Source of the DNA: Salipiger pallidus
Lineage (GTDB): Bacteria > Pseudomonadota > Alphaproteobacteria > Rhodobacterales > Rhodobacteraceae
Assembly (NCBI RefSeq): GCF_014643635.1
Contig: NZ_BMJV01000009.1
Location: forward strand, 1 to 64,000
Direction of reading: 5' to 3'
Length of the DNA: 64,000 nucleotides
Shown here: piece by piece, positions 25,085 to 33,996 of the stretch
Numbering within the stretch: the stretch's first letter is position 1
Layout: every line of letters starts with the position of its first letter
Program-made: the position numbers and the translations under genes
The notes under the pieces: model-generated
Databases searched by the model: none
Told to the model about the DNA's origin: nothing
The model's input: the letters and a program-made list of their open reading frames with translations, nothing else

Positions 25085-26074
25085 ATGCTCAAGGATCTGA
25101 ATCTCAATGCCATGAACCATTTCGAGGCGGTGGCCCGGCTGGGCGGTATCTCGAAGGCGGCGGAAGAGCTGGGGGTGTCGCCGTCGGCGGTCAGCCAGCA
25201 GATCCGGCAGTTCGAACAGCAGTTCGGGGTGCGTCTGTTCCGGCGGGAAAAGCGCAAGCTGACGCTGACGGACGATGGCGAGCGGTTGTTCCAGACCACG
25301 ACGCAGGCGTTCCGCATGATGCGCGACGTGCGGCAGGCCATCCAGCGCCAGCGCGAGGCGCGGCATTTTATCCTGAGGGTGTCGCCGTCCTTCGCGGTGC
25401 GCTTCCTGTCGCCGCGGCTCAAGGGCTTTCTCGACGAGCAGCCCAATTGGCAGGTTCGCATCGACGCCGCCCCCGATTTCTCGGATTTCGAGACCGAGGT
25501 GGTGGACCTTGACCTGCGCTATGGCGAGGGCGGCTGGTCGGGCCTGCACCAGGAGGCGGTGGTGCATGACATGGTATTTCCCATGTGCTCGCCCGCTTAC
25601 CTTGAGGAGCTCAGGTCCAAGTCCGACGATCCCATCGGGCAGCTGCGGCACGCGCAGCTGATCGATTCCGTCAAGACGCATTACCGCTGGGATTTCTGGC
25701 TGGCCAAATACGGTGTCATGGGCGAGCGCATGGTCTATCCGTTGCGGTTCGACCGCTCGTCCATGGCGCTCCAGCTGGCCGCTGACGGGGCGGGGGTGGT
25801 GCTCGAAAGCTCGACCCTTGCGCTGAACGAGCTGGAAAGCGGGGCGCTGGTGCCGCTGTCGACCGCCTTCGATGCGATCCGGTTCCCGGCCTACTGGCTG
25901 GTCTGCCCGTCGCGGCATACCTCGCGGCGGATCGTGCGGCTGTTTTCGGACTGGATACGCGAGGCTGGGCGCGAGCATGACGCGCGCGCGGCGGCGCTCA
26001 TGGGCAAGCTGGGGCTGCGCATCGACAACCAGCAGGGCCGGCTTCTTCCCGGTGAGGAATTCTCGCGCGATTGA
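25085..26074 (+). CDS. LysR-family regulator (GcvA-like), paralogue 1
   Basis: 329-aa LysR regulator. The helix-turn-helix is HFEAVARLGGISKAAEELGVSPSAVSQQIRQFE with the FRREKRKLTLTDDGE linker. The effector domain has the GcvA-type LRVSPSFAVRFLSPRL and DFETEVVDLDLRYGEGG segments. The ATG at 25085 begins the family motif and has GGGAAGGA upstream, though the frame is open further back. It is divergent from repA and convergent with the TRAP operon. The protein at 35032 is a clear paralogue. The pair bracket the TRAP/tetrose genes, which are the likely targets. Confidence 0.93.
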   Translation: MLKDLNLNAMNHFEAVARLGGISKAAEELGVSPSAVSQQIRQFEQQFGVRLFRREKRKLTLTDDGERLFQTTTQAFRMMRDVRQAIQRQREARHFILRVSPSFAVRFLSPRLKGFLDEQPNWQVRIDAAPDFSDFETEVVDLDLRYGEGGWSGLHQEAVVHDMVFPMCSPAYLEELRSKSDDPIGQLRHAQLIDSVKTHYRWDFWLAKYGVMGERMVYPLRFDRSSMALQLAADGAGVVLESSTLALNELESGALVPLSTAFDAIRFPAYWLVCPSRHTSRRIVRLFSDWIREAGREHDARAAALMGKLGLRIDNQQGRLLPGEEFSRD

Positions 26075-26215
26075 TCTGCGGCAGGGCAGGGGGCTCTTCC
26101 GCCGGGAACGGCGTGTGCAGGGTTGCGGGGGAGGTTCGCCGCCAAGGACCGCGCTTTCCCGGCCGGAGCCTGACACTGGCCCAGCTCTGGCGTGACCCTG
26201 TCTGCCGAAAAAGCA

Positions 26216-26250
26216 ATACCCCGGCTCGGTGGGCGAGCCGGGGTATTTTT
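26216..26250. terminator. Bidirectional terminator between LysR gene and TRAP operon
   Basis: A perfect 13-bp stem ATACCCCGGCTCG / CGAGCCGGGGTAT with a 5-base loop is flanked by an A run on one side and a T run on the other. It can stop both converging transcripts. Confidence 0.9.
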
Positions 26251-26290
26251 GCGTCCGCACTGGGAGGAGGAGAAAGCGGACGCAGATCCC

Positions 26291-27547
26291 TCAGTAGATC
26301 GTCAGGAACGGCACATAGGATATGAGCAGCAAGACGACGATCGAGACCATGTAGAAGGGCAGCAGCGAGCGCACAACCGACCCGATGCCGACATTGGCGA
26401 TGGCCGCGGATATGAACAATGTCGTGCCCACAGGCGGCGTGTAGAGACCCACCGCGAGGTTCACCACCATCATCAGGCCAAGTTGCACGAGGTCGAGCCC
26501 GATGGCGTTGGCGATGGTCACGAACAGAGGGCCCAGCAGCAGCACGGCGGCTGGAAGGTCGAGGAACGTGCCCACGATGATCATCACGATGTTCAGCGCC
26601 AGGATCACCATCCACGGGTCCGACAGCGTTTCGGTCACCCAGATGGCGAGGTTCTGCGGCGTGCGTTCCGCCGTCAGCACCCACTGGATCGCCGACGAGG
26701 CCATGATGATGATCAGCACCGCGCCGGTCATGACGCCAGTATCGATCATGGCGCGCCAGATGTCCTTGAAAGACAGGTCGCGGTAGATCACGCCGGACAC
26801 GATCAGCGCGTAGGCCACGGCCATCACCGACACCTCGGTTGGGGTCGCGATGCCAAAGCGCAGGGTGCCGATGACGAAGACCGGCATCAGCAGCGCGGGG
26901 ATCGCGTGCAGCAGCTTGCCCTTGTAGGCGCGGAAGCCGCCCGGCAGTTCGGCGGTGGGCAGGTCGAGACGGCGGGCCACCCACCACACGGCGGTGAACA
27001 TGCCGACGCCCAGCATGATGCCCGGCAGGATGCCCGCGACGAACAGGTCGATGATCGAGGTGTTCGAGATCAGGCCGTAGAGGATAAGTGGGATCGAGGG
27101 CGGGATCAGTACTGACACGGTGGAGGACGAGGCGTTCACCGCGGCGGCGAAACCGCCCGGGTAGCCCTCTTTCTTCTGCACCGGGATCAGCGCGTTGCCG
27201 AGTGCCGAGGCGTCTGCCACGGCCGAACCGGACACGCCGCCGAACATCACAGAACCGATGATCGACACCTGCGCGAGGCCACCCTTGAAGCGGCCCACCA
27301 GCAGCTTCGCGATGTCCACGAGGTGTTCACCGAAGCGCCCCGACATCATCAGGCTGCCCGCGAGGATGAAAAACGGGATCGCCAGCATCGGGAAGCTCTG
27401 GGTCGGCGAGTAAAGCCGCTGGGCGATCACCGCCATCGGCTTGCCTTCCATCCACAGTGCAAATGCGGTGGCGCCCAGCATGGCGTGAGCCACGGGCACC
27501 GACGCCAGCAGCAGCACCGGGAAGAGGATGATCAGGAGCTTGACCAT
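26291..27547 (-). CDS. dctM: TRAP transporter large permease (DctM)
   Basis: 418-aa DctM-type ion-coupled permease with about 12 membrane segments. Typical blocks include AIPFFILAGSLMMSGRFGEHLVDIAKLLVGRFKGGL, GSVMFGGVSGSAVADASALGNALIP, STVSVLIPPSIPLILYG, and the ending VVNLAVGLYTPPVGTTLFISAAIA. The ATG at 27547 is taken as start because it begins the first membrane helix. It is last in the order sdr-dctP-dctQ-dctM on the minus strand. TRAP importers carry organic and sugar acids with sodium. Confidence 0.94.
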   Translation of the reverse strand: MVKLLIILFPVLLLASVPVAHAMLGATAFALWMEGKPMAVIAQRLYSPTQSFPMLAIPFFILAGSLMMSGRFGEHLVDIAKLLVGRFKGGLAQVSIIGSVMFGGVSGSAVADASALGNALIPVQKKEGYPGGFAAAVNASSSTVSVLIPPSIPLILYGLISNTSIIDLFVAGILPGIMLGVGMFTAVWWVARRLDLPTAELPGGFRAYKGKLLHAIPALLMPVFVIGTLRFGIATPTEVSVMAVAYALIVSGVIYRDLSFKDIWRAMIDTGVMTGAVLIIIMASSAIQWVLTAERTPQNLAIWVTETLSDPWMVILALNIVMIIVGTFLDLPAAVLLLGPLFVTIANAIGLDLVQLGLMMVVNLAVGLYTPPVGTTLFISAAIANVGIGSVVRSLLPFYMVSIVVLLLISYVPFLTIY

Positions 27548-27563
27548 GGGGACAGGCCTTTCT

Positions 27564-28127
27564 TCAGCTGAAGCTTTGCTGTGCGGGATCCACGGGCGTG
27601 TCCTTGTCGGGCGCAACGAGGGTGCGCACCAGCTCGATCACGGCCATGATCGTCATCGTGCCGAAGGCGTAATACAGGCTGATGTAACCGTAGTACTGGG
27701 ACACGGGAATTTCCGACAGGCGCTGGAATTGCGAGGCGCGGATGATGGGTCCGCTGGTCATCAGGATGCTTACCGAGATCACGATGATCGAGAGCGATAC
27801 CAGAATCACGAAAAGCCGGCGCAGGCCGGCGGGGAAGATCGACACCAGTGCATCGACAGAGATGTGCCATCCGCGCACCGAGGCCACGGCGATACCGCCC
27901 GCCACGAGCCAGGGAAAGGACAGCAGGTTGATCTCGTAGGCCCATGCGATGCCGCTCGAGAACACGTAGCGCAGGAACACGTTCACCAGCAGAGTGACGA
28001 AGGTGAAAGCCAGCGTCGCCACGATGATCAGCATGCCCGACCATTCGACCACCTTCTCGACATAGCCGAGCGGCGTCAGGAGGGAGCGGCCGAAGCCGCT
28101 CCCGTTGTTCTGCCCGTGGGAGGTCAC
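27564..28127 (-). CDS. dctQ: TRAP transporter small permease (DctQ)
   Basis: 187-aa four-helix membrane protein of the DctQ family (GMLIIVATLAFTFVTLLVNVFLRYVF, AYEINLLSFPWLVAGGIAVASVRGWHISVDAL). It starts with GTG overlapping the dctP stop (GTGA) and lies 16 bases before dctM. It couples the binding protein to the DctM channel. Confidence 0.92.
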   Translation of the reverse strand: MTSHGQNNGSGFGRSLLTPLGYVEKVVEWSGMLIIVATLAFTFVTLLVNVFLRYVFSSGIAWAYEINLLSFPWLVAGGIAVASVRGWHISVDALVSIFPAGLRRLFVILVSLSIIVISVSILMTSGPIIRASQFQRLSEIPVSQYYGYISLYYAFGTMTIMAVIELVRTLVAPDKDTPVDPAQQSFS

Positions 28128-29095
28128 TGGGTGGCCTCGCGGAGCGCACCGATGAACTCGCCGTACTGGCCTTCGTACTCTTCGATGACCCCGGCGGTGG
28201 CGTCGATGAAGGCCTGACGGTCCTCAACCTCGGCGAAGGTGGCACCTTCGTTCTCCATGGTTTCACGCAGGGACTTGGACTGGCTCAGCGACAGACCGCG
28301 CTGGTACCAGCCGGCGTCTTTCGCGGCGGACTGGATGCACTCCTGAGTGTCTTCGTCGAGGCCCGACCACCACACCATCGACGCCACGACGGGGGTCGAT
28401 TCGTACTTGTGCCCGGTGAGGGTGATGTACGGGGTGATCTCGTGAAGCTTCGCCGAGTAGATGTTGGTCAGCGGGTTTTCCTGACCGTCGAACACGCCGG
28501 ACTGCAGCGAGGTCGGCAGTTCCGACCATGCCAGCGGCGCGGGCGCGGCGCCGAGTGCCTCGAACGCTGCGATGGTGGTTTCGTCCGACGGGGTACGGAT
28601 CTTCATGCCCTCGAGATCGGCCGGGGTCGGCACGTTCTTGTTGAGGTGCGAGACGTGACGGATGCCGTTGTCCCAGAAGGTCAGGATCTTGAGACCAGCC
28701 TGCTGCGCCTTCTCGTCGAGCATGTCACCGACTTCGCCGTCCAGCACGCGCCACACGGTGGGCAGGTCTTCGAACAGGAAGGGCAGGCCGAGCATGCCGG
28801 CTTCGGGCACGATCTGGGCCAGCGGACCCTGGCTGTTTGCCGACATCTCGATGACGCCGCCGGCGACCGAGGTCAGCATTTCCACGTCATTGCCCATGGT
28901 CGCCGAGGGGGCGACGCTGACGGTGACTTCACCGCCGGTGCAGGCCGGGACGAGATCCGCGAACATTTCGGCAGCGGCGTAGCGCGGGTTGCCCGGGTTC
29001 GCACCGTGGGCAAAGGTCACTTCCTGCGCGAAAGCCGGTGCGGCCACGGTCAGGGCGGTCGCGGCAAGAAGCGCGCGGGTCATGGTGGTCTTCAT
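28124..29095 (-). CDS. dctP: TRAP transporter solute-binding protein (DctP)
   Basis: 323-aa periplasmic protein with signal peptide MKTTMTRALLAATALTVAAPAFA cut near residue 23. DctP-family features are LPFLFEDLPTVWRVLDGEVGDML, KILTFWDNGIRHVSH, MKIRTPSDETTIAAFEALGAAPAPLAWSEL, and LQSGVFDGQENPLTNI. The conserved Arg in MKIRTP normally clamps a substrate carboxylate, so the ligand is probably an organic or sugar acid. Start at 29095 follows GGGAGAGACC. Neighbouring tetrose enzymes suggest an apionate- or tetronate-like acid. Confidence 0.93.
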   Translation of the reverse strand: MKTTMTRALLAATALTVAAPAFAQEVTFAHGANPGNPRYAAAEMFADLVPACTGGEVTVSVAPSATMGNDVEMLTSVAGGVIEMSANSQGPLAQIVPEAGMLGLPFLFEDLPTVWRVLDGEVGDMLDEKAQQAGLKILTFWDNGIRHVSHLNKNVPTPADLEGMKIRTPSDETTIAAFEALGAAPAPLAWSELPTSLQSGVFDGQENPLTNIYSAKLHEITPYITLTGHKYESTPVVASMVWWSGLDEDTQECIQSAAKDAGWYQRGLSLSQSKSLRETMENEGATFAEVEDRQAFIDATAGVIEEYEGQYGEFIGALREATQ

Positions 29096-29191
29096 GGTCT
29101 CTCTCCCTTGAGTCAGGTCGGCCTGGCGGCCGGGGTGCCGGTGGTTCCGGCGTCTCGCCGGCCCGTCTTGGGAAAGGCCGGAGATGCGGTG

Positions 29192-29222
29192 GCCTTTTCC
29201 CGAGGGCAACCCGGGAAAAGGC
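29192..29222 (-). terminator. Stem-loop between the SDR gene and dctP
   Basis: An 11-bp stem GCCTTTTCCCG / CGGGAAAAGGC with a 9-base loop lies in the 150-base gap. No T run is seen. It may protect or attenuate the transporter part of the transcript. Confidence 0.5.
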
Positions 29223-29245
29223 ATGTATCACTAGAGGCTGACGTC

Positions 29246-30001
29246 TTAGTGAATGAGCGAGCCGCCGTTCACGTCGACCTCGGTGCCGGTGCAGTAGCTC
29301 GACAGGTCGGAGGCGAGGAACAGGGCGCAGCCTGCGACGTCGTCGGCGGTGCCTGCGCGGCCCATCGGGATGCCCGCGAGCACGGATGCCTTCATCTCGT
29401 CGGTCAGCTTGCCGGCGGTGATGTCGGTGGCGATGAAGCCGGGGCAGATCGCGTTGACGCGCACGCCGTCGGGTGCCAGTTCGCGGGCCATCGCCTTCGT
29501 CAGGCCCAGAACGCCGGCCTTGGCCGCGGAGTAGTGCGGGCCGCCGAAGATGCCGCCGCCGCGCTGAGCGGAGACCGACGACAGGTTGACCACGGAGCCG
29601 GTTTGTTTTTCGCGCCAGTGCGGGATCAGGGCCTGGGTCATGTAGAGGGTGCCGCGCAGGTTGACGTCGGTCACGGCGTCGTAGTTCTCGGGCATGATCT
29701 CCATGATCTTCAGCGGCTGGGTAATGCCGGCGTTGTTCACGAGGATGTCCACGGCGCCCCACTTGGCGACGAGCTCTTCGGCAACCGCGAAGCAGTTGTC
29801 CTTGTCGGTGACGTTGCAGGCAAGGCCGACGTGGCCTTCACCGGGCAGATCGTCTGCAGCGGCCTGCGCCTGTGCGGCGTCGAGGTCGAGGATCGCAACG
29901 GTTGCGCCGTGCTCGGCGAACATCTTGGCCGTGGCCTTGCCGAGGCCGCGCGGGCTGGCCGCGCCGGTGACGATTGCGAATTTGCCGCTGAGAAGTCCCA
30001 T
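29246..30001 (-). CDS. SDR-family oxidoreductase
   Basis: 251-aa classical short-chain dehydrogenase. The cofactor motif TGAASPRGLG is at residues 12-21, NNAG at 89-92, catalytic Ser near 142, and YSAAK with Tyr157 and Lys161. PGFIATDITAGKLT forms the substrate loop, and DVNGGSLIH ends it. Asp39 in AILDLD after strand 2 points to NAD(H). ATG at 30001 is chosen because of GGAG upstream, with an alternative ATG at 30010. It precedes the TRAP genes on the same strand and is divergent from the TIM-barrel and kinase genes, so it probably oxidises the imported polyol or sugar acid. Substrate is not identified. Confidence 0.9.
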   Translation of the reverse strand: MGLLSGKFAIVTGAASPRGLGKATAKMFAEHGATVAILDLDAAQAQAAADDLPGEGHVGLACNVTDKDNCFAVAEELVAKWGAVDILVNNAGITQPLKIMEIMPENYDAVTDVNLRGTLYMTQALIPHWREKQTGSVVNLSSVSAQRGGGIFGGPHYSAAKAGVLGLTKAMARELAPDGVRVNAICPGFIATDITAGKLTDEMKASVLAGIPMGRAGTADDVAGCALFLASDLSSYCTGTEVDVNGGSLIH

Positions 30002-30256
30002 GGTCTCCATCTTCCTTTGCTTCGCGGCGGGCATCTCCCGCCGCCGGGTGTTTTGGCCCGCAGGGCGCTGCGCGCCGGGCGGACACTGGTGTTCTGTTGT
30101 CGGGGAAAGCGCAGGGGGCAGGCATCGCTCGGTGCCGATTGCGCCCGGCCCGCTGATCCCTGTCTCGTGCATCTCCTCCCGCCCCGGCCCTCCTCGGCCG
30201 CGATTTGGGAGTACATCGCAAATGAACGCCATGATGCACAATGAACCTATCTTAAA

Positions 30257-30270
30257 TTACTGTGTAGTAA
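30257..30270. promoter_or_regulatory. Inverted repeat in the divergent SDR/isomerase promoter region
   Basis: TTACT-GTGT-AGTAA lies in an AT-rich patch (30245-30285) of the 400-base gap between the divergent genes at 30001 and 30402, and is followed by TACTTCACATA. It is a plausible LysR-type binding site for one of the two flanking LysR proteins. No gene is seen in the rest of the gap. Confidence 0.45.
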
Positions 30271-30401
30271 TACTTCACATACCTCGCCCTGCTTTCGGTG
30301 TCCTCGGGCGTTTGTGTCCGCTAGATCTTCGGGTCATTCGCGCCCGGGGCCCTGAGCGGCCCGCCCGGCGCCGACTGATCTGATTTCTCAGGGAGGAAAG
30401 C

Positions 30402-31214
30402 ATGAAACTCGGACTGGGCAGTTACGCCTATCGCTGGTCTATCGGCATCAAGGACCAGGTTCCGGCCAAACCGTTGAACGCCTTCGATATTCTTGACCGT
30501 GCCGAGGCGCTTGGCCTCGAGGTCGTACAGTACGCGGACAACATGCCGCTGGACCGCTACAGCGAAGAGGACCACCACAAGCTGTACGAGACCGCGCAGG
30601 CCAAGGGCCTTACGCTCGAGCTGGGCACGCAGTGCTTCGACGCGGACGAGGTCGACCGGTACATCGAAATCGGCAAGCGCCTGCACTCGAAGATCATGCG
30701 TGTCGCGCTGGACGAGGCCGATGGCCACATCCCGACCGCCGAGCTCGCCGAACAGCTGCGTCCGCGCGTCGACAAGGCCCGCGCCGCCGGCATGAAGATC
30801 GCAATCGAGAACCACTTCAACTACCCCAGCCCCCGCATGGTCGAGCTGCTGGACATCGTGAACGACGACCATCTGGGCGTCTGCCTCGACGTGGCGAACT
30901 CGATCTGTGCGAACGAGTGGCCGGAAGAGACCATCAAGCTGCTGGCGCCCTACACCATCAACCTGCACCTCAAGGACTACGAGATCACGCCGGACAAGTA
31001 CGGCGTCGGTTTCCGCATCCACGGCGTGCCGCTGGGCACGGGGCGCGCGCCGATCCAGTGGACCCTCGACCAGCTGGCCCATTGCCCGGCCGACATGAGC
31101 GTCATCCTTGAGCACTGGCTGATGATCGAAGGCGGCACGCTTGACGATGCCGTCGCCAAGGAACAGCCTTGGATCGAGAAGACCGTGGCGAACGCCAAGG
31201 GCTTCGTGAAATAA
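30402..31214 (+). CDS. Xylose-isomerase-like TIM-barrel enzyme, possible 3-oxo-isoapionate decarboxylase
   Basis: 270-aa sugar-phosphate isomerase/epimerase-fold protein starting MKLGLGSYAYRWSIGI, with GLEVVQYADNMPLDRYS, KIMRVALDE, AIENHFNYPSPRMVELLD, LGVCLDVANSICANEWPEET, INLHLKDYEI and ILEHWLMIEGG. The Glu, Asp, His and Glu in these blocks fit the usual metal site. It is 14 bases upstream of the tetrulose-kinase gene. In apiose/apionate pathways a member of this fold (OiaC) decarboxylates 3-oxo-isoapionate to L-erythrulose, which a DhaK-type kinase (LerK) then phosphorylates. The gene order fits that, but an ordinary keto-sugar isomerase or epimerase is also possible. Confidence 0.72.
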   Translation: MKLGLGSYAYRWSIGIKDQVPAKPLNAFDILDRAEALGLEVVQYADNMPLDRYSEEDHHKLYETAQAKGLTLELGTQCFDADEVDRYIEIGKRLHSKIMRVALDEADGHIPTAELAEQLRPRVDKARAAGMKIAIENHFNYPSPRMVELLDIVNDDHLGVCLDVANSICANEWPEETIKLLAPYTINLHLKDYEITPDKYGVGFRIHGVPLGTGRAPIQWTLDQLAHCPADMSVILEHWLMIEGGTLDDAVAKEQPWIEKTVANAKGFVK

Positions 31215-31228
31215 TCAGGGGGGACAAC

Positions 31229-32971
31229 ATGACCGACGACATCCGCACCAAGAAACTCATCAACGCGCCCGAGGACATCATCCCCGAGGCGATCGAGGGC
31301 ATGCTGCTGGCACACCCCGACATGCTGAAGGTCGAAGGTGCCACAAAGCGCGCCATCGTGGCCAAGGACGGCCCCCGTGACGGCAAGGTCGGCGTGGTGG
31401 TCGGCGGTGGCTCGGGACACGAGCCCGCCTTTGCCGGCTACGTGGGCCGCGGCCTTGCGGACGCGGCGGCAGTGGGCAACGTCTTCGCCTCGCCCTCGCC
31501 CGAGCACATCATGGATGCCGCCCGCGCCGTCGACGGCGGTGCCGGGATCATGTTCCTTTACGGCAACTACACCGGCGACGTGCTGAACTTCGACATGGCC
31601 GCCGAGGAGTGCCAGGGCATGGGCATTCCGGCCTGTTCCTTCGGTGTGACCGACGATGTCGCCTCGGCCCCCAAAGGCCGCGAAGGCGAGCGCCGGGGCA
31701 TCGCGGGCGACTTCTTCGTCTTCAAGATCGCCGGGGCCGCCGCCGAGGCGGGCCGCGATCTGGACGGCGTGATCGCCGCCACCAAGAAGGCCAACGACAA
31801 CACCCGGTCTATGGGCGTGGCCCTCAGCGCCTGTTCGCTGCCGCAGACCGGCAAGCCGAACTTCGATATTGGTCATGACGAGATCGAGATCGGCATGGGC
31901 CTGCACGGCGAGCCGGGCATGCGGCGTGGCAAGCTGGCCACCGCCGACGAGGTGACCACCGAGCTTATGGCGGGCATCCTTGGTGACATGGAGCTGGGCA
32001 GCGGCGACGAAGTGGCGGTTCTGGTCAACGGCCTTGGCGCCACCGGCCCTCTCGAGCTTTACCTGCTGCATCGCCGCGCTGCCAAGATCCTCGCCGAGAA
32101 GGGCGTGAAGATCCATTACAGCTGGGTCGGTGAATACTGCACTTCGCTGGAGATGGCAGGCGCGTCGATCACCCTGCTGAAGCTGGACGACGACCTCAAG
32201 ACCCTGCTCGACATGCCCTGCAAGACCCCGGCGCTGACCGTTGCCGGCGATCTCAAGCCCGCGGGCACCCTGACCAAGCGCGACCACGCCTCCGCCGCCG
32301 CTGGCGCCGAGGTGGACCTCGACAGCCTTGCCAAGGACGGTCCCATCACCCCGGATCTGTTCCGCAAGATGGCGCTGAACATGGCCGATGCGATCCGGGA
32401 GAACCGTGACTGGCTGTCGGAACTCGACGGCGTGATCGGTGATGGGGATCACGGCGTGACCATGGACATCGGCTGGACCGCGGTGCGCAAGGAACTCGCC
32501 GCGCATGACGACAAGACCGTGACGCAGATCTCCGAGCGCATGGCCAAGGCCTTCCTCGATGCGGTGGGCGCGTCCTCGGGCCCGCTTTACGCCTCGGCCT
32601 TCCGCAAGGCGGGCGCACAGGTGTCGGACCGCCTGAACCTCGACGCGGCGGCGGTCGTGGCATGGATCGAGGGCATCTGCCTTGGCATCCAGTCGCGCGG
32701 CGGTGCGCAGGTCGGCGACAAGACCATGATCGACGCGTGGGTTCCAGCCGTGGCCAAGGCCAAGGAAGCGTTGCAATCGGGCGGCGACGTGGTGGCCTGT
32801 CTCGAGGCGGCAGTCATCGGCGCGAAGAACGGCCGGGATTACACTGCCGAGATCGAAAGCCGCCGGGGCCGGTCTGCCAAGCTGGGCGAGCGCTCGCTCG
32901 GTCACATGGACCCGGGCGCGGCGTCGGCTCATGTCATGCTGGTTGCCATGACGGGGGCCGCCAAGGCCTGA
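31229..32971 (+). CDS. Fused DhaK-DhaL kinase, likely L-erythrulose (or dihydroxyacetone) kinase
   Basis: 580-aa ATP-dependent dihydroxyacetone-kinase family protein. The N-terminal DhaK domain has GGGSGHEPAFAGYVG (residues 59-73) and the hemiaminal-forming His226 in GMGLHGEPG. The C-terminal DhaL domain has DGVIGDGDHGVTM, SSGPLYASAF, IQSRGGAQVGDKTMIDAW and RRGRSAKLGERSLGHMDPGA for ATP binding. In tetritol and apiose pathways this fusion (LerK/DerK) makes erythrulose phosphate. Strong ribosome site AGGGGGGAC at 31217. Co-transcribed with the TIM-barrel gene, terminator after. Confidence 0.9.
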   Translation: MTDDIRTKKLINAPEDIIPEAIEGMLLAHPDMLKVEGATKRAIVAKDGPRDGKVGVVVGGGSGHEPAFAGYVGRGLADAAAVGNVFASPSPEHIMDAARAVDGGAGIMFLYGNYTGDVLNFDMAAEECQGMGIPACSFGVTDDVASAPKGREGERRGIAGDFFVFKIAGAAAEAGRDLDGVIAATKKANDNTRSMGVALSACSLPQTGKPNFDIGHDEIEIGMGLHGEPGMRRGKLATADEVTTELMAGILGDMELGSGDEVAVLVNGLGATGPLELYLLHRRAAKILAEKGVKIHYSWVGEYCTSLEMAGASITLLKLDDDLKTLLDMPCKTPALTVAGDLKPAGTLTKRDHASAAAGAEVDLDSLAKDGPITPDLFRKMALNMADAIRENRDWLSELDGVIGDGDHGVTMDIGWTAVRKELAAHDDKTVTQISERMAKAFLDAVGASSGPLYASAFRKAGAQVSDRLNLDAAAVVAWIEGICLGIQSRGGAQVGDKTMIDAWVPAVAKAKEALQSGGDVVACLEAAVIGAKNGRDYTAEIESRRGRSAKLGERSLGHMDPGAASAHVMLVAMTGAAKA

Positions 32972-32995
32972 GGTCTTTTGCTACGATGATCGCTG

Positions 32996-33028
32996 CGGCC
33001 GGCCCTTCGGGGTCGGCCGTTCGTGTTT
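32996..33028 (+). terminator. Terminator after the tetrulose kinase gene
   Basis: A 10-bp stem CGGCCGGCCC / GGGTCGGCCG closed by a TTCG tetraloop lies 24 bases past the stop and is followed by TTCGTGTTT. Confidence 0.8.
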
Positions 33029-33144
33029 GCGGGGCAGGGGTATGGTTAAGGTGACCTAAACATCTTTTGCGAAAACGGGTGATTTTCCCGAGGGCCCACG
33101 CTGCTAGATAGACCGGGAAAACCACCATCGAAGGAGGAGGCAAG

Positions 33145-33996
33145 ATGACCGACGCACCGCAACACGCGGGGACCAACATGTCGCTGGAGCTTCGCGCCTG
33201 GAACATCCGCCGCAAGGCGCTGCTCATGGGCGAAGTGCAGGGGCAGGGCTACATCGGGCAGGCGCTTGGCGTCGCCGACGTGCTGGCGACCTCGTATTTT
33301 CACGCCATGACCTACCGCCCCGAGGATCCCGAATGGGAAGGGCGCGACCGCTTTTACCTTTCCATCGGGCACTACGCCATCGCGCTTTACGCAGCGCTGA
33401 TGGAGGCAGGCATCCTGCCCGAAGAGGAACTGCCCACCTACGGCATGGACGACAGCCGCATGCCAATGTCGGGCATGGCCTCTTACACGCCGGGGATGGA
33501 GATCACCGGCGGATCGCTCGGGCATGGCCTCGGCATCGCTGTAGGCGCGGCCATGGGGCTCAAGCGCAAGGGCTCGGGCAGCTTCGTCTACAACCTGATG
33601 TCCGATGGCGAGCTGGGCGAGGGCTCGACCTGGGAGGCGGTGATGTCTGCCGTTCAGTGGAAGCTGGACAACCTCATCTGCATCGTCGACTTCAACAACC
33701 AGCAGGCGGACGGCCCGTCGCGCGACGCGCTTGCGGTCGGCCCCGAGGCCCCCAAGTGGGAGGCCTTCGGCTGGCACGCGCAGGAGGTGGACGGCAACGA
33801 CCTCGCCGCCGTCGTCGCGGCCTTCGACACCGCCCGCAACCTGACCGAGCCTAAGCCGCGCGTCATCATCTGCAACACCAAGATGTGCAAGGGCGTCGAT
33901 TTCCTCGAGGCACGGGAGTCCAATCACTTCGTGCGGGTCGAGGCCGATGAATGGTCCAAGGCGCTGGCGAAACTCGAAGAGGGGAAACCGCAATGA
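33145..33996 (+). CDS. Transketolase, N-terminal subunit
   Basis: 283-aa thiamine-diphosphate-binding half of a split transketolase. The motif MSDGELGEGSTWEAVM...ICIVDFNN is the TPP/metal site. HYAIALYAALMEAG, GSLGHGLGIAVGAAMGLK and ICNTKMCKGVDFLEA are family blocks. The next gene begins inside its stop codon (ATGA), giving a heterodimer in equal amounts. An inverted repeat GAAAA...TTTTC in 33070-33095 may be an operator. It moves two-carbon units between sugar phosphates and could use the erythrose 4-phosphate made by eryHI. Confidence 0.94.
   Translation: MTDAPQHAGTNMSLELRAWNIRRKALLMGEVQGQGYIGQALGVADVLATSYFHAMTYRPEDPEWEGRDRFYLSIGHYAIALYAALMEAGILPEEELPTYGMDDSRMPMSGMASYTPGMEITGGSLGHGLGIAVGAAMGLKRKGSGSFVYNLMSDGELGEGSTWEAVMSAVQWKLDNLICIVDFNNQQADGPSRDALAVGPEAPKWEAFGWHAQEVDGNDLAAVVAAFDTARNLTEPKPRVIICNTKMCKGVDFLEARESNHFVRVEADEWSKALAKLEEGKPQ

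Noticed and set aside
30977-32932. A 650-codon minus-strand open frame opposite the DhaK-DhaL kinase gene
   Set aside because: The plus-strand kinase has all catalytic motifs and a strong ribosome site. The antisense frame is compositionally biased and unrecognisable.
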